A program made the position numbers and the translations under genes. Shown here piece by piece: positions 54,753 to 64,000 of a stretch of 64,000 bases of DNA. The notes beneath the pieces are model-generated. The model did no database searches. It worked only from the letters and a program-made list of their open reading frames with translations, and was not told where the DNA came from. The number at the start of each line of letters is the position of its first letter. Position 1 is the stretch's first letter. This DNA comes from Sphingomonas sp. 32-66-10 (lineage in GTDB: Bacteria > Pseudomonadota > Alphaproteobacteria > Sphingomonadales > Sphingomonadaceae). The stretch is taken from positions 1-64,000 of the forward strand of contig NCEF01000005.1 of NCBI GenBank assembly GCA_002280565.1. The letters run 5' to 3'.

Positions 54753-56789
54753 ATGAAGATCAATGTTTTCGCGCGCCTGACGCTGGGCGTTGCCGCGCTC
54801 GCGCTGACCGCGCCTGCCCTGTCGCAGAGCGCCAGCGGACCACGGTACGGCACGGTCGGGCTCGAGCTGACCGGGCAGGACAAGAGCGTCAAGCCGGGCG
54901 ACGATTTCTGGTCCTACGTCAATGGCGGCTGGGCAAAGTCGGTCGAGATCGCGGCGGATCGGTCGGCGGCGGGCTATGGCGTCAAGCTGACCGACGAGGC
55001 CGAGGTTTCGGTGCGCGCGATCCTCGATGACATGGCCAAGAACCCCGGCCAGTTCGGTGCGAAGGGCAAACAGATCGGCGACCTCTATGCCAGCTGGATG
55101 GACGAGGCCGGGATCGAGGCGCGCGGCACCGCGCCGCTCAAGCCCTATCTCGCCAAGATCGCGGCGGCGGATGACCGCGCCAAGCTGCAAACCTTGTTCG
55201 CAAGCGTCGGCTATGCCAGCCCGGTCGATATCGGGATCATCCCCGATCTCGCCGATCCGACCCAGTACACCGCGTTCGCGAGCCAGGGCGCGCTCGGCAT
55301 GGCGCGCGACTATTATCTGCTGGAAGGCGAGAAATACGACAAGTTCCGCGCCGCCTATCGCGCCTATGTCGAACAGTTGCTGACGCTGGCGGGAATCGCC
55401 GATGCCGCGAAAAAGGCCGACACGATCGTCGCGTTCGAAACCGCGATGGCCAAGGTGCACTGGAGCCCTGAGCAGAACCGCAACATCATGGCGCTGTACA
55501 AGCCGATGGACCGGGCGGGGATGGCGAAACTGGCACCCGAATTCGACTGGCCGGCCATGATGCAGACAGCGGGCGTCGCGGCGATGCCCAAGATGATCAT
55601 GGGCAACGACACTGCGCTGACCGCGCTGGGCAAGATGTTTGCCGAGGTGCCGGTATCGACCTGGCAGGACTGGATGACCTTCCACTTCATTTCGTCCAAC
55701 GCCGCCTATCTGCCCAAGGCATTCGACGATGCCTCGTTCAACTTCTACGCCAGGACGCTGTCGGGTACCCCGCAAAAGCGCGAGCGGTGGAAGCGCGGGG
55801 TCCAGCTGGTCAACGGTGCGCTGGGTGAGGCAGTCGGCGAGATTTACGTCGCGCGCCACTATCCGCCGGAAAGCTCGGCCAAGATGAACGAGCTGATCGT
55901 CGATCTGCGCGCCAGCCTGGAAGAGCGGCTGAAGGCGAACCAGTGGATGGATGCGGCGACCAAGGAAAAGGCGCTGGCCAAGCTTGCCGCGTTCGACCCG
56001 CGCGTCGGGCATCCGGCCAAGTGGATCGACTATTCGAGCATGAAGATCAGCCGCGGCGATTTGCTCGGCAATATGGTGGCGGCACGCGAATGGGGGCAGC
56101 AGTATCAGCTCTCGAAGCTGGGCAAGCCGGTCGACCGCGCGGCGTGGGACATGACCCCGCAGACGGTGAACGCGTACTACAACCCGCTGATGAACCAGAT
56201 CACCTTCCCGGCGGCGATCCTGCAGGCGCCCTATTTCGACGCCAAGGCGGACCCGGCGGTGAACTATGGCGCCATCGGCGCGATCATCGGGCATGAGATC
56301 GGCCACGGCTTTGACGATCAGGGCAGCCAGTTCGGCGCCGACGGCAAGTTCGCCAACTGGTGGACGCCCGAAGCCAAGGCCGCCTTTGCCAAGCGCACCG
56401 GCGTGCTGGTCGAGCAGTTCAACCAATATGAGCCGGTGAAGGGGACCAAGATCAACGGCAAGCTGACGCTGGGTGAGAATATCGGCGATCTGGGCGGCGT
56501 CGAAATGGCCTATGGCGCGTACCAGCGCTATCAGGCGAAGCACGGCAAGGCCCCGGTGATCGGCGGCCTGACCGGCGACCAGCGCTTCTTCCTGTCCTAT
56601 GCCCAGGCGTGGCAGGCCAAGGTGCGTGAAGATGCCGAACTGCAGCGCCTGCTGACCGACCCGCACAGCCCGGCCAAATATCGCGTCAACGGCATCGTCC
56701 GCAATGTCGACGCCTGGTATGTAGCGTTCAACGTCAAGCCCGGCGACGCGCTGTACCTGCCGCCCGAGCAGCGGGTGAAGATTTGGTGA
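54753..56789 (+). CDS. M13-family zinc metallopeptidase
   Basis: The 678-residue neprilysin-type peptidase has a signal peptide (ARLTLGVAALALTAPALSQS) and the M13 motifs NAYYNPLMNQITFPAAIL, IGHEIGHGFDDQGSQF (zinc His pair) and GENIGDLGGVEMAY (third zinc ligand), ending with VKIW. It trims small peptides in the periplasm. The ATG at 54753 starts with the signal peptide. Confidence 0.95.
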   Translation: MKINVFARLTLGVAALALTAPALSQSASGPRYGTVGLELTGQDKSVKPGDDFWSYVNGGWAKSVEIAADRSAAGYGVKLTDEAEVSVRAILDDMAKNPGQFGAKGKQIGDLYASWMDEAGIEARGTAPLKPYLAKIAAADDRAKLQTLFASVGYASPVDIGIIPDLADPTQYTAFASQGALGMARDYYLLEGEKYDKFRAAYRAYVEQLLTLAGIADAAKKADTIVAFETAMAKVHWSPEQNRNIMALYKPMDRAGMAKLAPEFDWPAMMQTAGVAAMPKMIMGNDTALTALGKMFAEVPVSTWQDWMTFHFISSNAAYLPKAFDDASFNFYARTLSGTPQKRERWKRGVQLVNGALGEAVGEIYVARHYPPESSAKMNELIVDLRASLEERLKANQWMDAATKEKALAKLAAFDPRVGHPAKWIDYSSMKISRGDLLGNMVAAREWGQQYQLSKLGKPVDRAAWDMTPQTVNAYYNPLMNQITFPAAILQAPYFDAKADPAVNYGAIGAIIGHEIGHGFDDQGSQFGADGKFANWWTPEAKAAFAKRTGVLVEQFNQYEPVKGTKINGKLTLGENIGDLGGVEMAYGAYQRYQAKHGKAPVIGGLTGDQRFFLSYAQAWQAKVREDAELQRLLTDPHSPAKYRVNGIVRNVDAWYVAFNVKPGDALYLPPEQRVKIW

Positions 56790-56814
56790 GGCTAGTCGCC
56801 TGACAAGATGAAGG

Positions 56815-56844
56815 GGGCCGGTTCGAAGGGACCGGCCCTTTTCT
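56815..56844 (+). terminator. Rho-independent terminator after the M13 peptidase
   Basis: GGGCCGGT and ACCGGCCC form an 8-bp stem around TCGAAGGG, followed by TTTTCT. It stands 26 bases after the stop and is the clearest terminator in the window. Confidence 0.85.
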
Positions 56845-56868
56845 GTTCGGAGCTAGCAGCTCAGCGCG

Positions 56869-57819
56869 TCAATCCCACCAGAAGAACCACCAGTCGCTGT
56901 GCATCAATCCAGCCGCGAGCGGGGCGAAAGTATCGGTCCCCTGCAGGACGATATCCTCGCAATACAAAAACTGTTCGCGCGCCAATGACAGCGCCTCGTC
57001 ACGTGACGCAGGGCGGCGGGTGACGCGGACATTGATGACGTCTCCGGTCATCGCGACCGGCACTCCACCGTAGCGCCGGTGCCAATCGCGCAGGGCCGCG
57101 ACGTGATACTCCGGCGCGGGACAAGCGTTCCACCCACCCCATCGTAGATAGGCAGGCGCAGCGGCCGGCTCCTTTGTCGGGAGGATGAGGATATGCACTT
57201 TGTCGAGCGGCTTGCCGTCAAGGTCGTAGCCGACGGTTAATCCACCACCCATCGCGTCGGCTTCCGCAGGCCATTCACCGACGTCGGGCTCGCTTGCTTC
57301 GAGCCCTTCCAGCATGGTCTTGCGGACTTCAGCAGGCGACAGGCTGCGCGCGTTACCGTCCTGGTCCACGTCGACGATCCGCGGCAGGAGTTGATCATCC
57401 CCCTTGGCAAGCATTTCGCGGGTCGCAGCGACCCCGTCCTCCCGCTGCGCCGCGACCAGCGCGCGCAGCGAATCAGGATGTCGCAGCGCATCAGCGCGGG
57501 CGAGGATGTCCTCGGGACGCGCCCCTCCTTCGATGGTCCATTGCTCAGCGATCTGGGCCAGATCTTCATCGCCGCCGACTATGACCGGCCAGCCCTCACC
57601 GGATGATTTGAGACGCTCCCAAATGTTGAGCGCCTCCCGTCCGGTCGCTTCTATGCGGCGATACGGGATGGCCGCGATGGCTTCGGCTATCGCGGCTGAA
57701 TACTCGTCCTGAGGCGCATCAGACGGCTTGCCCGTTTGGACTGCGACTGCCCGAAAGGGCGTAGCGACAATTCCGCCGACGGCTGCCGCGCTGGCTAGTA
57801 TCGATCGTCTATCCATCAT
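56869..57819 (-). CDS. exported DUF4253 domain protein
   Basis: The ~316-residue protein begins DRRSILASAAAVGGIVATPF, a twin-arginine-like signal. The DUF4253 core is in the C-terminal half (WNACPAPEYHVAALRDWHRR-YGGVPVAMTGD, then LAREQFLYCEDIVLQGTDTF and DWWFFWWD). DUF4253 is common in proteins of unknown role, some immunity-like. GGGGGG stands before tandem ATGs (57819 and 57816); either could start. It is convergent with the M13 gene across the terminator. Confidence 0.8.
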   Translation of the reverse strand: MMDRRSILASAAAVGGIVATPFRAVAVQTGKPSDAPQDEYSAAIAEAIAAIPYRRIEATGREALNIWERLKSSGEGWPVIVGGDEDLAQIAEQWTIEGGARPEDILARADALRHPDSLRALVAAQREDGVAATREMLAKGDDQLLPRIVDVDQDGNARSLSPAEVRKTMLEGLEASEPDVGEWPAEADAMGGGLTVGYDLDGKPLDKVHILILPTKEPAAAPAYLRWGGWNACPAPEYHVAALRDWHRRYGGVPVAMTGDVINVRVTRRPASRDEALSLAREQFLYCEDIVLQGTDTFAPLAAGLMHSDWWFFWWD

Positions 57820-57877
57820 GCCCCCCGCCAATCTGAGTAGATTGGCTGCGGCTACATGGATGCACAAGCGCGACGAA

Positions 57878-59626
57878 TTACGCCACCCCCTCCTCCACAA
57901 ACAACGCCTTCAGATCCTTCTTCAGAATCTTCCCATTCGCATTCCTTGGCAGCGTCTCCGCGACAAACTTGATCGCCACGGGCGTCTTGAAGATCGCCAG
58001 CCGCTCGCGGACCCACGCCTGCAACTCGGCCTCGCTGGCCTCCATTCCGGGTGCGAGGTGCACCACCGCAGCCGGCTCCTCGCCCAACGTCTTGTGCGGG
58101 ATGCCGATCAGCGCGCAGTCGGTGACCGCGGGATGGGCATAGAGCACGTCTTCGACCTCGGACGAGTAGATATTCTCGCCGCCGCGGATGATCATGTCCT
58201 TGGCGCGGTCGACGATGTAGAGGAAACCTTCCTCGTCCAGCTTCGCCAGATCGCCGGTGCGGACCCAACCGTCGCGGAAGCATTCGGCGGTCGCCTCGGG
58301 CTTGTTCCAGTATCCCTTCACGATCATCGGCCCCTTGGCCCACAGCTCGCCGACCTCGCCGACGGGCAGCTCATGCTCGCCTTCGGGGTCCATGATCTTG
58401 AGGTCGGCGACCGGCACGGGCGGGCCGGCGCTGGTCGGGCGGTTCAAATAATCCTCGCTCGAATGGCTGGTGACGGTCGCCATCGTCTCGGTCATGCCCC
58501 AGCCATTGCCGGGCAGCGCGCCGAATTCGGTGTAGATGCGCTTGACCAGTTCGGGTGCCGACGGTGCGCCACCATAGGCGATCGCCTCGAGGCTGGAGAG
58601 GTCATATTTGGCGCGGTCGGGGTGCTCCAGGATCTGCCAGGCAATCGTCGGCACACCGCCGGTGAGGTTCACCTTTTCGCGCTGGATGATCTCCATCGCC
58701 TCGACCACGTCCCATTTGCGCATGAACACGGCCGTGTTGCCCGACGCGAGCGTGCCCATCAGGCTGGCCGAACAGGCGGTGACGTGGAACAGCGGGATGA
58801 CGAGCAGGCCGACCTTGGGCTGCGGCTCGGGCGGCATCTCGCCCCTGCGCAGGTACGAACGCGCGGCGGCGTAACCGCCCGACATGATGTTGGTGCACAA
58901 GTTACGGTGCGTGCCGAGTGCGCCCTTGGGCGCGCCGGTGGTGCCGCTGGTGTAGAAGATCGTGGCGTCATCCTCCGGCCCCAGCGTCGGTTCGGCGGGG
59001 AGCGGGACGTCAGCAAGGGCCGCCCAGCTGTTGGGCGCGCCGATCAGGTTTTCGAGCTTGTCGACGCCCTCGGGCAATTCGCCGTCCCAGCGGCTGACGA
59101 TGGTGCGTTCAAGGTCGGGCAGGTCGGGCAGCCGCTTTTGCAGCCGGGCGAAGCGCTCGCCGTCGAGGAACAGGACCTTCGACCCCGAATCGCGCAGGCC
59201 GTAGTCCAGCTCGCCGCCGGTCCACCATGCGTTGAGCGGGACCAGGATCGCGCCGATGCTGACCGCGGCAAAGAAGATCACCGGCCATTCGGGCGTGTTG
59301 CGCATCGCCAGCGCGACGCGATCGCCCTTGACCACGCCCATCTCGCGCAACTTGGTCGCAAGGTGCGCGGTGGCACGGAAATTCGCCTCATAGCTGACCC
59401 GCTCATCCTCATGGATGGTGAAGATCCGCTCGCCATGGGTGCGCGACAGATGCAGCAGCGCGGCAAGGTGCGGCGGGGCATTCTTCCACACCCGCGTCCT
59501 GATGCCGCGAATCTCGATTTCGTCCATTTCCAGCTTCTGGCCGGGCGTGGTCATCAGCGCCTGGGCTTGCGCCAGCGTCATCTTCGGCCAGGACGGGTCG
59601 AGCGGGATGAGCGGTTCGGGGGCCAA
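57878..59626 (-). CDS. acyl-CoA synthetase (AMP-forming)
   Basis: The 582-residue enzyme of the ANL family has YTSGTTGAPKGALGTHRN, the GWGMTETMATVTSHS region, KGPMIVKGYWNKPE and the C-terminal hinge DRAKDMIIRGGENIYSSEV with the conserved Lys near GKILKKDL. It activates a carboxylic acid, probably a fatty acid. A TTG start at 59626 with GGAGAG upstream fits the family length; the frame upstream is leader. It is divergent from the serine hydrolase and faces the beta-oxidation gene group. Confidence 0.9.
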   Translation of the reverse strand: MAPEPLIPLDPSWPKMTLAQAQALMTTPGQKLEMDEIEIRGIRTRVWKNAPPHLAALLHLSRTHGERIFTIHEDERVSYEANFRATAHLATKLREMGVVKGDRVALAMRNTPEWPVIFFAAVSIGAILVPLNAWWTGGELDYGLRDSGSKVLFLDGERFARLQKRLPDLPDLERTIVSRWDGELPEGVDKLENLIGAPNSWAALADVPLPAEPTLGPEDDATIFYTSGTTGAPKGALGTHRNLCTNIMSGGYAAARSYLRRGEMPPEPQPKVGLLVIPLFHVTACSASLMGTLASGNTAVFMRKWDVVEAMEIIQREKVNLTGGVPTIAWQILEHPDRAKYDLSSLEAIAYGGAPSAPELVKRIYTEFGALPGNGWGMTETMATVTSHSSEDYLNRPTSAGPPVPVADLKIMDPEGEHELPVGEVGELWAKGPMIVKGYWNKPEATAECFRDGWVRTGDLAKLDEEGFLYIVDRAKDMIIRGGENIYSSEVEDVLYAHPAVTDCALIGIPHKTLGEEPAAVVHLAPGMEASEAELQAWVRERLAIFKTPVAIKFVAETLPRNANGKILKKDLKALFVEEGVA

Positions 59627-59787
59627 GGCGCGTCTCTCCAATATTGTCGTCGTGATCGTTGTTGAATGTCCGGTTTGGCGATTCAGCCAATGCCGACCAC
59701 ACTTCATTCTTGATTCATTAGCCGCTCAACGCAATAGGGAAGCGACACAAAGGCGAACGCCCCGGAACGAGGATTCGAATTAAAGGT

Positions 59788-61017
59788 ATGGACTCTCCCG
59801 CCTTCGCTACCGCTACGGAAAGCGGCTTCGACGCCGAACGGCTCGCCCGCATCGATGCGTTCGTCAAGGCGCGCTACCTCGACTCGGGCAAGCTGCCCAA
59901 CGCCCAGCTGCTGATCGCCCGCAACGGCAAGATCGCGCATTTCAGCCATCAGGGTGCAGCGCGCGAAGGCGGCGCAGCGGTTGACGAAGCCTCAATCTTC
60001 CGCATCGCGTCGATGACGAAGCCGGTCACGTCGATCGCGTTCATGCAATTGGTCGAGCAGGGCAATGTCGCACTCGACACGCCGGTCCATCACGTCCTGC
60101 CCGAGTTCAAGGGGCTGGGCGTCTATAATGGCGGCGGCGGCGGGGTGCCGTTCGTGACCAAGCCGACGACCGAACCGATGCGGATGATCGATCTGCTGCG
60201 GCATACCTCCGGCCTCACCTATGGGTTCCAGAATCGCGGCAATGTCGATGCGGCCTATCGCGAGGGGCGGATCGAGAGCTGGCACGGGCATCTCGACCTT
60301 GATGGGTTCATCGCAGCGCTGGGCAAGCTGCCGCTCGAATTTTCGCCGGGCGACGCGTGGAATTATTCGGTGTCGACCGATGTGCTCGGCGCGGTGGTCG
60401 AACGCGTGTCGGGCCAGAAGCTCGATGCCTATTTCGCCGAGCATATTTTCGCCCCGCTGAGCATGCGCGACACCGGGTTCATGGTCGCGGCGGACAAGAT
60501 CGATCGCCTGACCGATTGCTACACGTTCAAGGCCGGCGAAGGCCGGGTGATGTATGATCGCGGGGCGGAGTCGGCGTGGAGCCGCAAGCCGACGCTGCTG
60601 TCGGGCGGCGGCGGGCTCGTCTCGACCGCGCTCGACTATCACCGCTTCTGCACGATGCTGCTGAATGGCGGGACGCTGGATGGCGCGCGCATCATCGGGC
60701 GCAAGACGCTCGACCTGATGGTGATGAACCACCTGCCCGGCGGCAAGGACCTGTCGGCACTGTCACGCTCGTTGTTCAGCGAGACGCAGAATGCCGGCAC
60801 TGGCTTTGGCCTTGGCTTTGCGATGAACATCGATGTCGCGCGATCGATGATCCCGGGCAGTGTCGGGGAGTTTTACTGGGGCGGGATGTTTTCGACCGCC
60901 TTCTTCGTCGATCCGGTCGAGCGGATCACGATGGTGTTCATGACCCAGCTGTCGCCGTCGGGGCTTTACCCGATCCGGCGCGAGCTCAAGACCATGATCT
61001 ATTCCGCGCTGGCCTGA
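59788..61017 (+). CDS. serine hydrolase, class C beta-lactamase/EstB-like
   Basis: The 409-residue protein has the catalytic SxxK as [13 protein letters not shown] (about 72), a YSVS Tyr motif ([11 protein letters not shown]) in place of YxN, and a later [15 protein letters not shown] block. It shows no signal peptide. It is an esterase or peptidase rather than a true beta-lactamase as far as motifs show. It leads the + strand group with the FadJ-like enzyme. Confidence 0.85.
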   Translation: MDSPAFATATESGFDAERLARIDAFVKARYLDSGKLPNAQLLIARNGKIAHFSHQGAAREGGAAVDEASIFRIASMTKPVTSIAFMQLVEQGNVALDTPVHHVLPEFKGLGVYNGGGGGVPFVTKPTTEPMRMIDLLRHTSGLTYGFQNRGNVDAAYREGRIESWHGHLDLDGFIAALGKLPLEFSPGDAWNYSVSTDVLGAVVERVSGQKLDAYFAEHIFAPLSMRDTGFMVAADKIDRLTDCYTFKAGEGRVMYDRGAESAWSRKPTLLSGGGGLVSTALDYHRFCTMLLNGGTLDGARIIGRKTLDLMVMNHLPGGKDLSALSRSLFSETQNAGTGFGLGFAMNIDVARSMIPGSVGEFYWGGMFSTAFFVDPVERITMVFMTQLSPSGLYPIRRELKTMIYSALA

Positions 61018-61045
61018 CCGGCGCAATACGCAACTGGAGAGCGAC

Positions 61046-63065
61046 ATGTCCGTGATTACGACTGAAAAGCAGGGCGATATTCTCGTCATCACCTCGAACA
61101 ACCCGCCGGTGAACGCGCTGGGCGCGGCGGTGCGGCAGGGGCTGGATGCGGCGATCAAGGAACTGAACAGCGACGACAGCCTGAAGGCCGCCGTGATCCG
61201 CTGCGACGGGCGCACCTTCTTCGCCGGGGCCGACATCACCGAATTCGGCAAGCCGATGCAGGAGCCGGGGCTGCCGACCGTCGTCGACACGATCGAGGCA
61301 AGCGAAAAGCCGGTGGTCGCCGCCGTCCATGGCACTGCGCTGGGCGGCGGGTGCGAGGTCGCGCTGGCATGCCATTACCGCATCGCCGTCCCCTCGGCCA
61401 AGTTCGGCCTGCCCGAAGTCAAGCTCGGCATCCTGCCCGGCGCGGGCGGTACCCAGCGCCTGCCGCGCGTCGCGGGGGTCGAGTTCGCGCTTGAGCTGGC
61501 GGCCAAGGGCGATCCCGTTCCGGCCAAGGTCGCGCAGGCCGCTGGCCTGGTCGATCGCCTCGCCGGTGAGGACAGCCTGACCGCCGACGCCATCGCCTAT
61601 GCCAAGGAAGTGGCCGACACCCGCCCCCTGCCCCGCGCCAGCGAAAAGCCGGTCACGGTCGAAGCGGGCGTGTTCGACAATTTCCGCAAGACCAACGCCA
61701 AGCGCTTCCGCGGCTATGACGCGCCGGCGGAGATCATCGCGGTGATCGAGGAAACGGTCGACAAGCCCTATGCCGAGGGCGTCCAGCGCGAACGCAACGG
61801 CTTTATGAAGCTGATCATGGGCACGCAGTCGGCCGCGATGCGCCACATCTTCTTCGCCGAGCGCAAGGCCGCGAAGATCGACGATGTGCCGGAAGATACG
61901 CAGCTGCGCGCGATCAAGAAGGTCGGCGTGATCGGCGCCGGCACGATGGGCGGCGGCATTTCGATGAACTTCCTGTCGGCCGGCATCCCGGTCACGATCG
62001 TCGAGATGCAGCAGGAAGCGCTCGACCGCGGCACTGGCGTGATGCGCAAGAATTACGAGGGCAGCGCCGCGCGCGGCCGCATCAAGCCCGAGCAAGTCGA
62101 GCAGGCCATGGGCCTGCTGACCCCGACGCTGAGCATGGACGACCTCGCCGACTGCGACCTGGTGATCGAGGCGGTCTATGAGAATATGGACGTCAAGAAG
62201 GACATTTTCGGCAAGCTTTCCACCATCTGCAAGCCGGGCGCGATCCTGGCGTCCAACACCAGCTATCTCAACATCGACGAGATTGCGGCATCGACCAGCC
62301 GTCCGGGCGATGTGGTGGGCATGCACTTCTTCTCGCCCGCCAATGTCATGAAGCTGCTGGAAATCGTGCGCGGCGCACAGACCGACAAGGACGTGCTGGC
62401 GACCGTCATGGACGTTGCCAAGAAGATCAAGAAGGTCGCGGTGGTCGCGGGCGTGTGCCACGGCTTTATCGGCAACCGCATGCTGATGCCGCGTCAGGTC
62501 GAGGCGATGAAGCTGCTGATGGAAGGCGCGACCCCGGAGCAGGTCGACCGCGTCCATGTCGAATTCGGCATGCCGATGGGTCCGTTCCAGATGAGCGATC
62601 TGGCCGGTGTCGACATCGGCTGGCACCGCGACCCGACCCGGATCGAAAGCATCCGCGACGCGCTCGCCGCCGAGGGCCGCTGGGGCCAGAAGAAGCAGGC
62701 CGGCTTCTACGATTATGACGAAAAGCGGAACCCCTCGCCGAGCCCACGCGTCGCCGAGATCATCGAGGATTTCCGCAAGAAGACCGGCGCGGTGCAGCAT
62801 GAGGTGACCGATGAGGAGATCATCGAGCGCACGCTGTACACGATGGTCAATGAAGGCGCGCTGATCCTGCAGGAAGGCATGGCGCAGCGTGCGTCGGACA
62901 TCGATGTCGTGTGGATCTATGGCTATGGCTGGCCGGTCTATCGCGGCGGTCCGATGTTCTGGGCGGACACGGTCGGCCTCAAGACCATCGTCGCTGGCCT
63001 CGAGAAGCATGGCTTCGAGGTCGCGCAGCTGCTGAAGGACAAGGCCGAGAAGGGCGAGCGCTTCA

Positions 63066-63073
<8 letters not shown>
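61046..63073 (+). CDS. enoyl-CoA hydratase/3-hydroxyacyl-CoA dehydrogenase
   Basis: The 675-residue bifunctional enzyme has an N-terminal crotonase domain ([52 protein letters not shown]) and a C-terminal dehydrogenase ([41 protein letters not shown]). It performs two steps of fatty acid beta-oxidation. A thiolase partner is not in this window. GGAGAG precedes the ATG. Confidence 0.95.

Positions 63074-64000
<927 letters not shown>

Noticed and set aside
54573-56666. Long open frame antisense to the M13 peptidase gene
   Set aside because: Shadow frame of a conserved gene; no start signal.

Overview
The window looks like a stretch of chromosome from a Sphingomonas-type alphaproteobacterium (Sphingomonadaceae). 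This rests on high GC, the order rpmH-rnpA-yidD-yidC-engB, yebC/ruvC/ruvA/ruvB, a GapR (DUF2312) protein, a Tim44-like protein beside mltA, and several GC-rich palindromic intergenic repeats of a kind common in sphingomonads. The organism call is inference; no rRNA gene is present.

Region 1-3.3 kb is accessory DNA. It holds an NYN-domain protein, a possible 30-residue membrane peptide, an IS1595-type transposase, a DUF6471 protein and a two-helix membrane protein. It abuts a comM gene that is cut off just after its Walker A motif. From 4.1 to 7.7 kb is the rpmH-rnpA-yidD-yidC-engB block (ribosomal protein, RNase P protein, membrane insertion, ribosome assembly GTPase). From 7.7 to 24.8 kb is mostly housekeeping: an S9 peptidase, DCC and GST proteins, dapE, a GGDEF/EAL protein, Smr, mltA, a Tim44-like protein, secB, murJ, trpS, a TPR protein and gshA.

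From 24.8 to 26.5 kb lies a second foreign patch: an HNH-like zinc protein plus the C-terminal scrap of a serine recombinase. Then follow rsmE and ubiA, divergent around a large palindrome, pmbA-cysQ and an XpaC-like/telA pair. From 32.5 to 36.3 kb are a previously unframed 55-residue exported peptide overlapping a larger exported protein, and a two-gene signalling unit made of an H-NOX heme sensor and a GAF-GGDEF-EAL enzyme. typA is followed by a membrane-anchored TPR protein with six nearly identical 144-bp repeats, an OmpA-family protein, a TPR-PRMT fusion and a DUF805 protein.

From 43.4 to 49 kb is the Holliday-junction block ruvB...ruvA-ruvC...yebC. It is interrupted by a GH10 xylanase preceded by two xyl-box-like operators and an inverted repeat. 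The rest holds a YbjQ-family protein, gapR, an S41 peptidase divergent from an Lrp/AsnC regulator with a perfect palindrome between them, tRNA-Asp, an AI-2E-type permease, glpK, an M13 metallopeptidase and a DUF4253 protein. The end of the window is a lipid-oriented group: acyl-CoA synthetase, serine hydrolase, bifunctional enoyl-CoA hydratase/3-hydroxyacyl-CoA dehydrogenase, VOC protein and an amidase cut by the window edge.

I found no CRISPR array and no clearly new multi-gene system. The best leads are the comM-interrupting island, the H-NOX signalling pair, the TPR-PRMT fusion, the repeat-bearing TPR protein, the xyl-box-controlled xylanase inside the ruv cluster, and the 55-residue overlapping gene.
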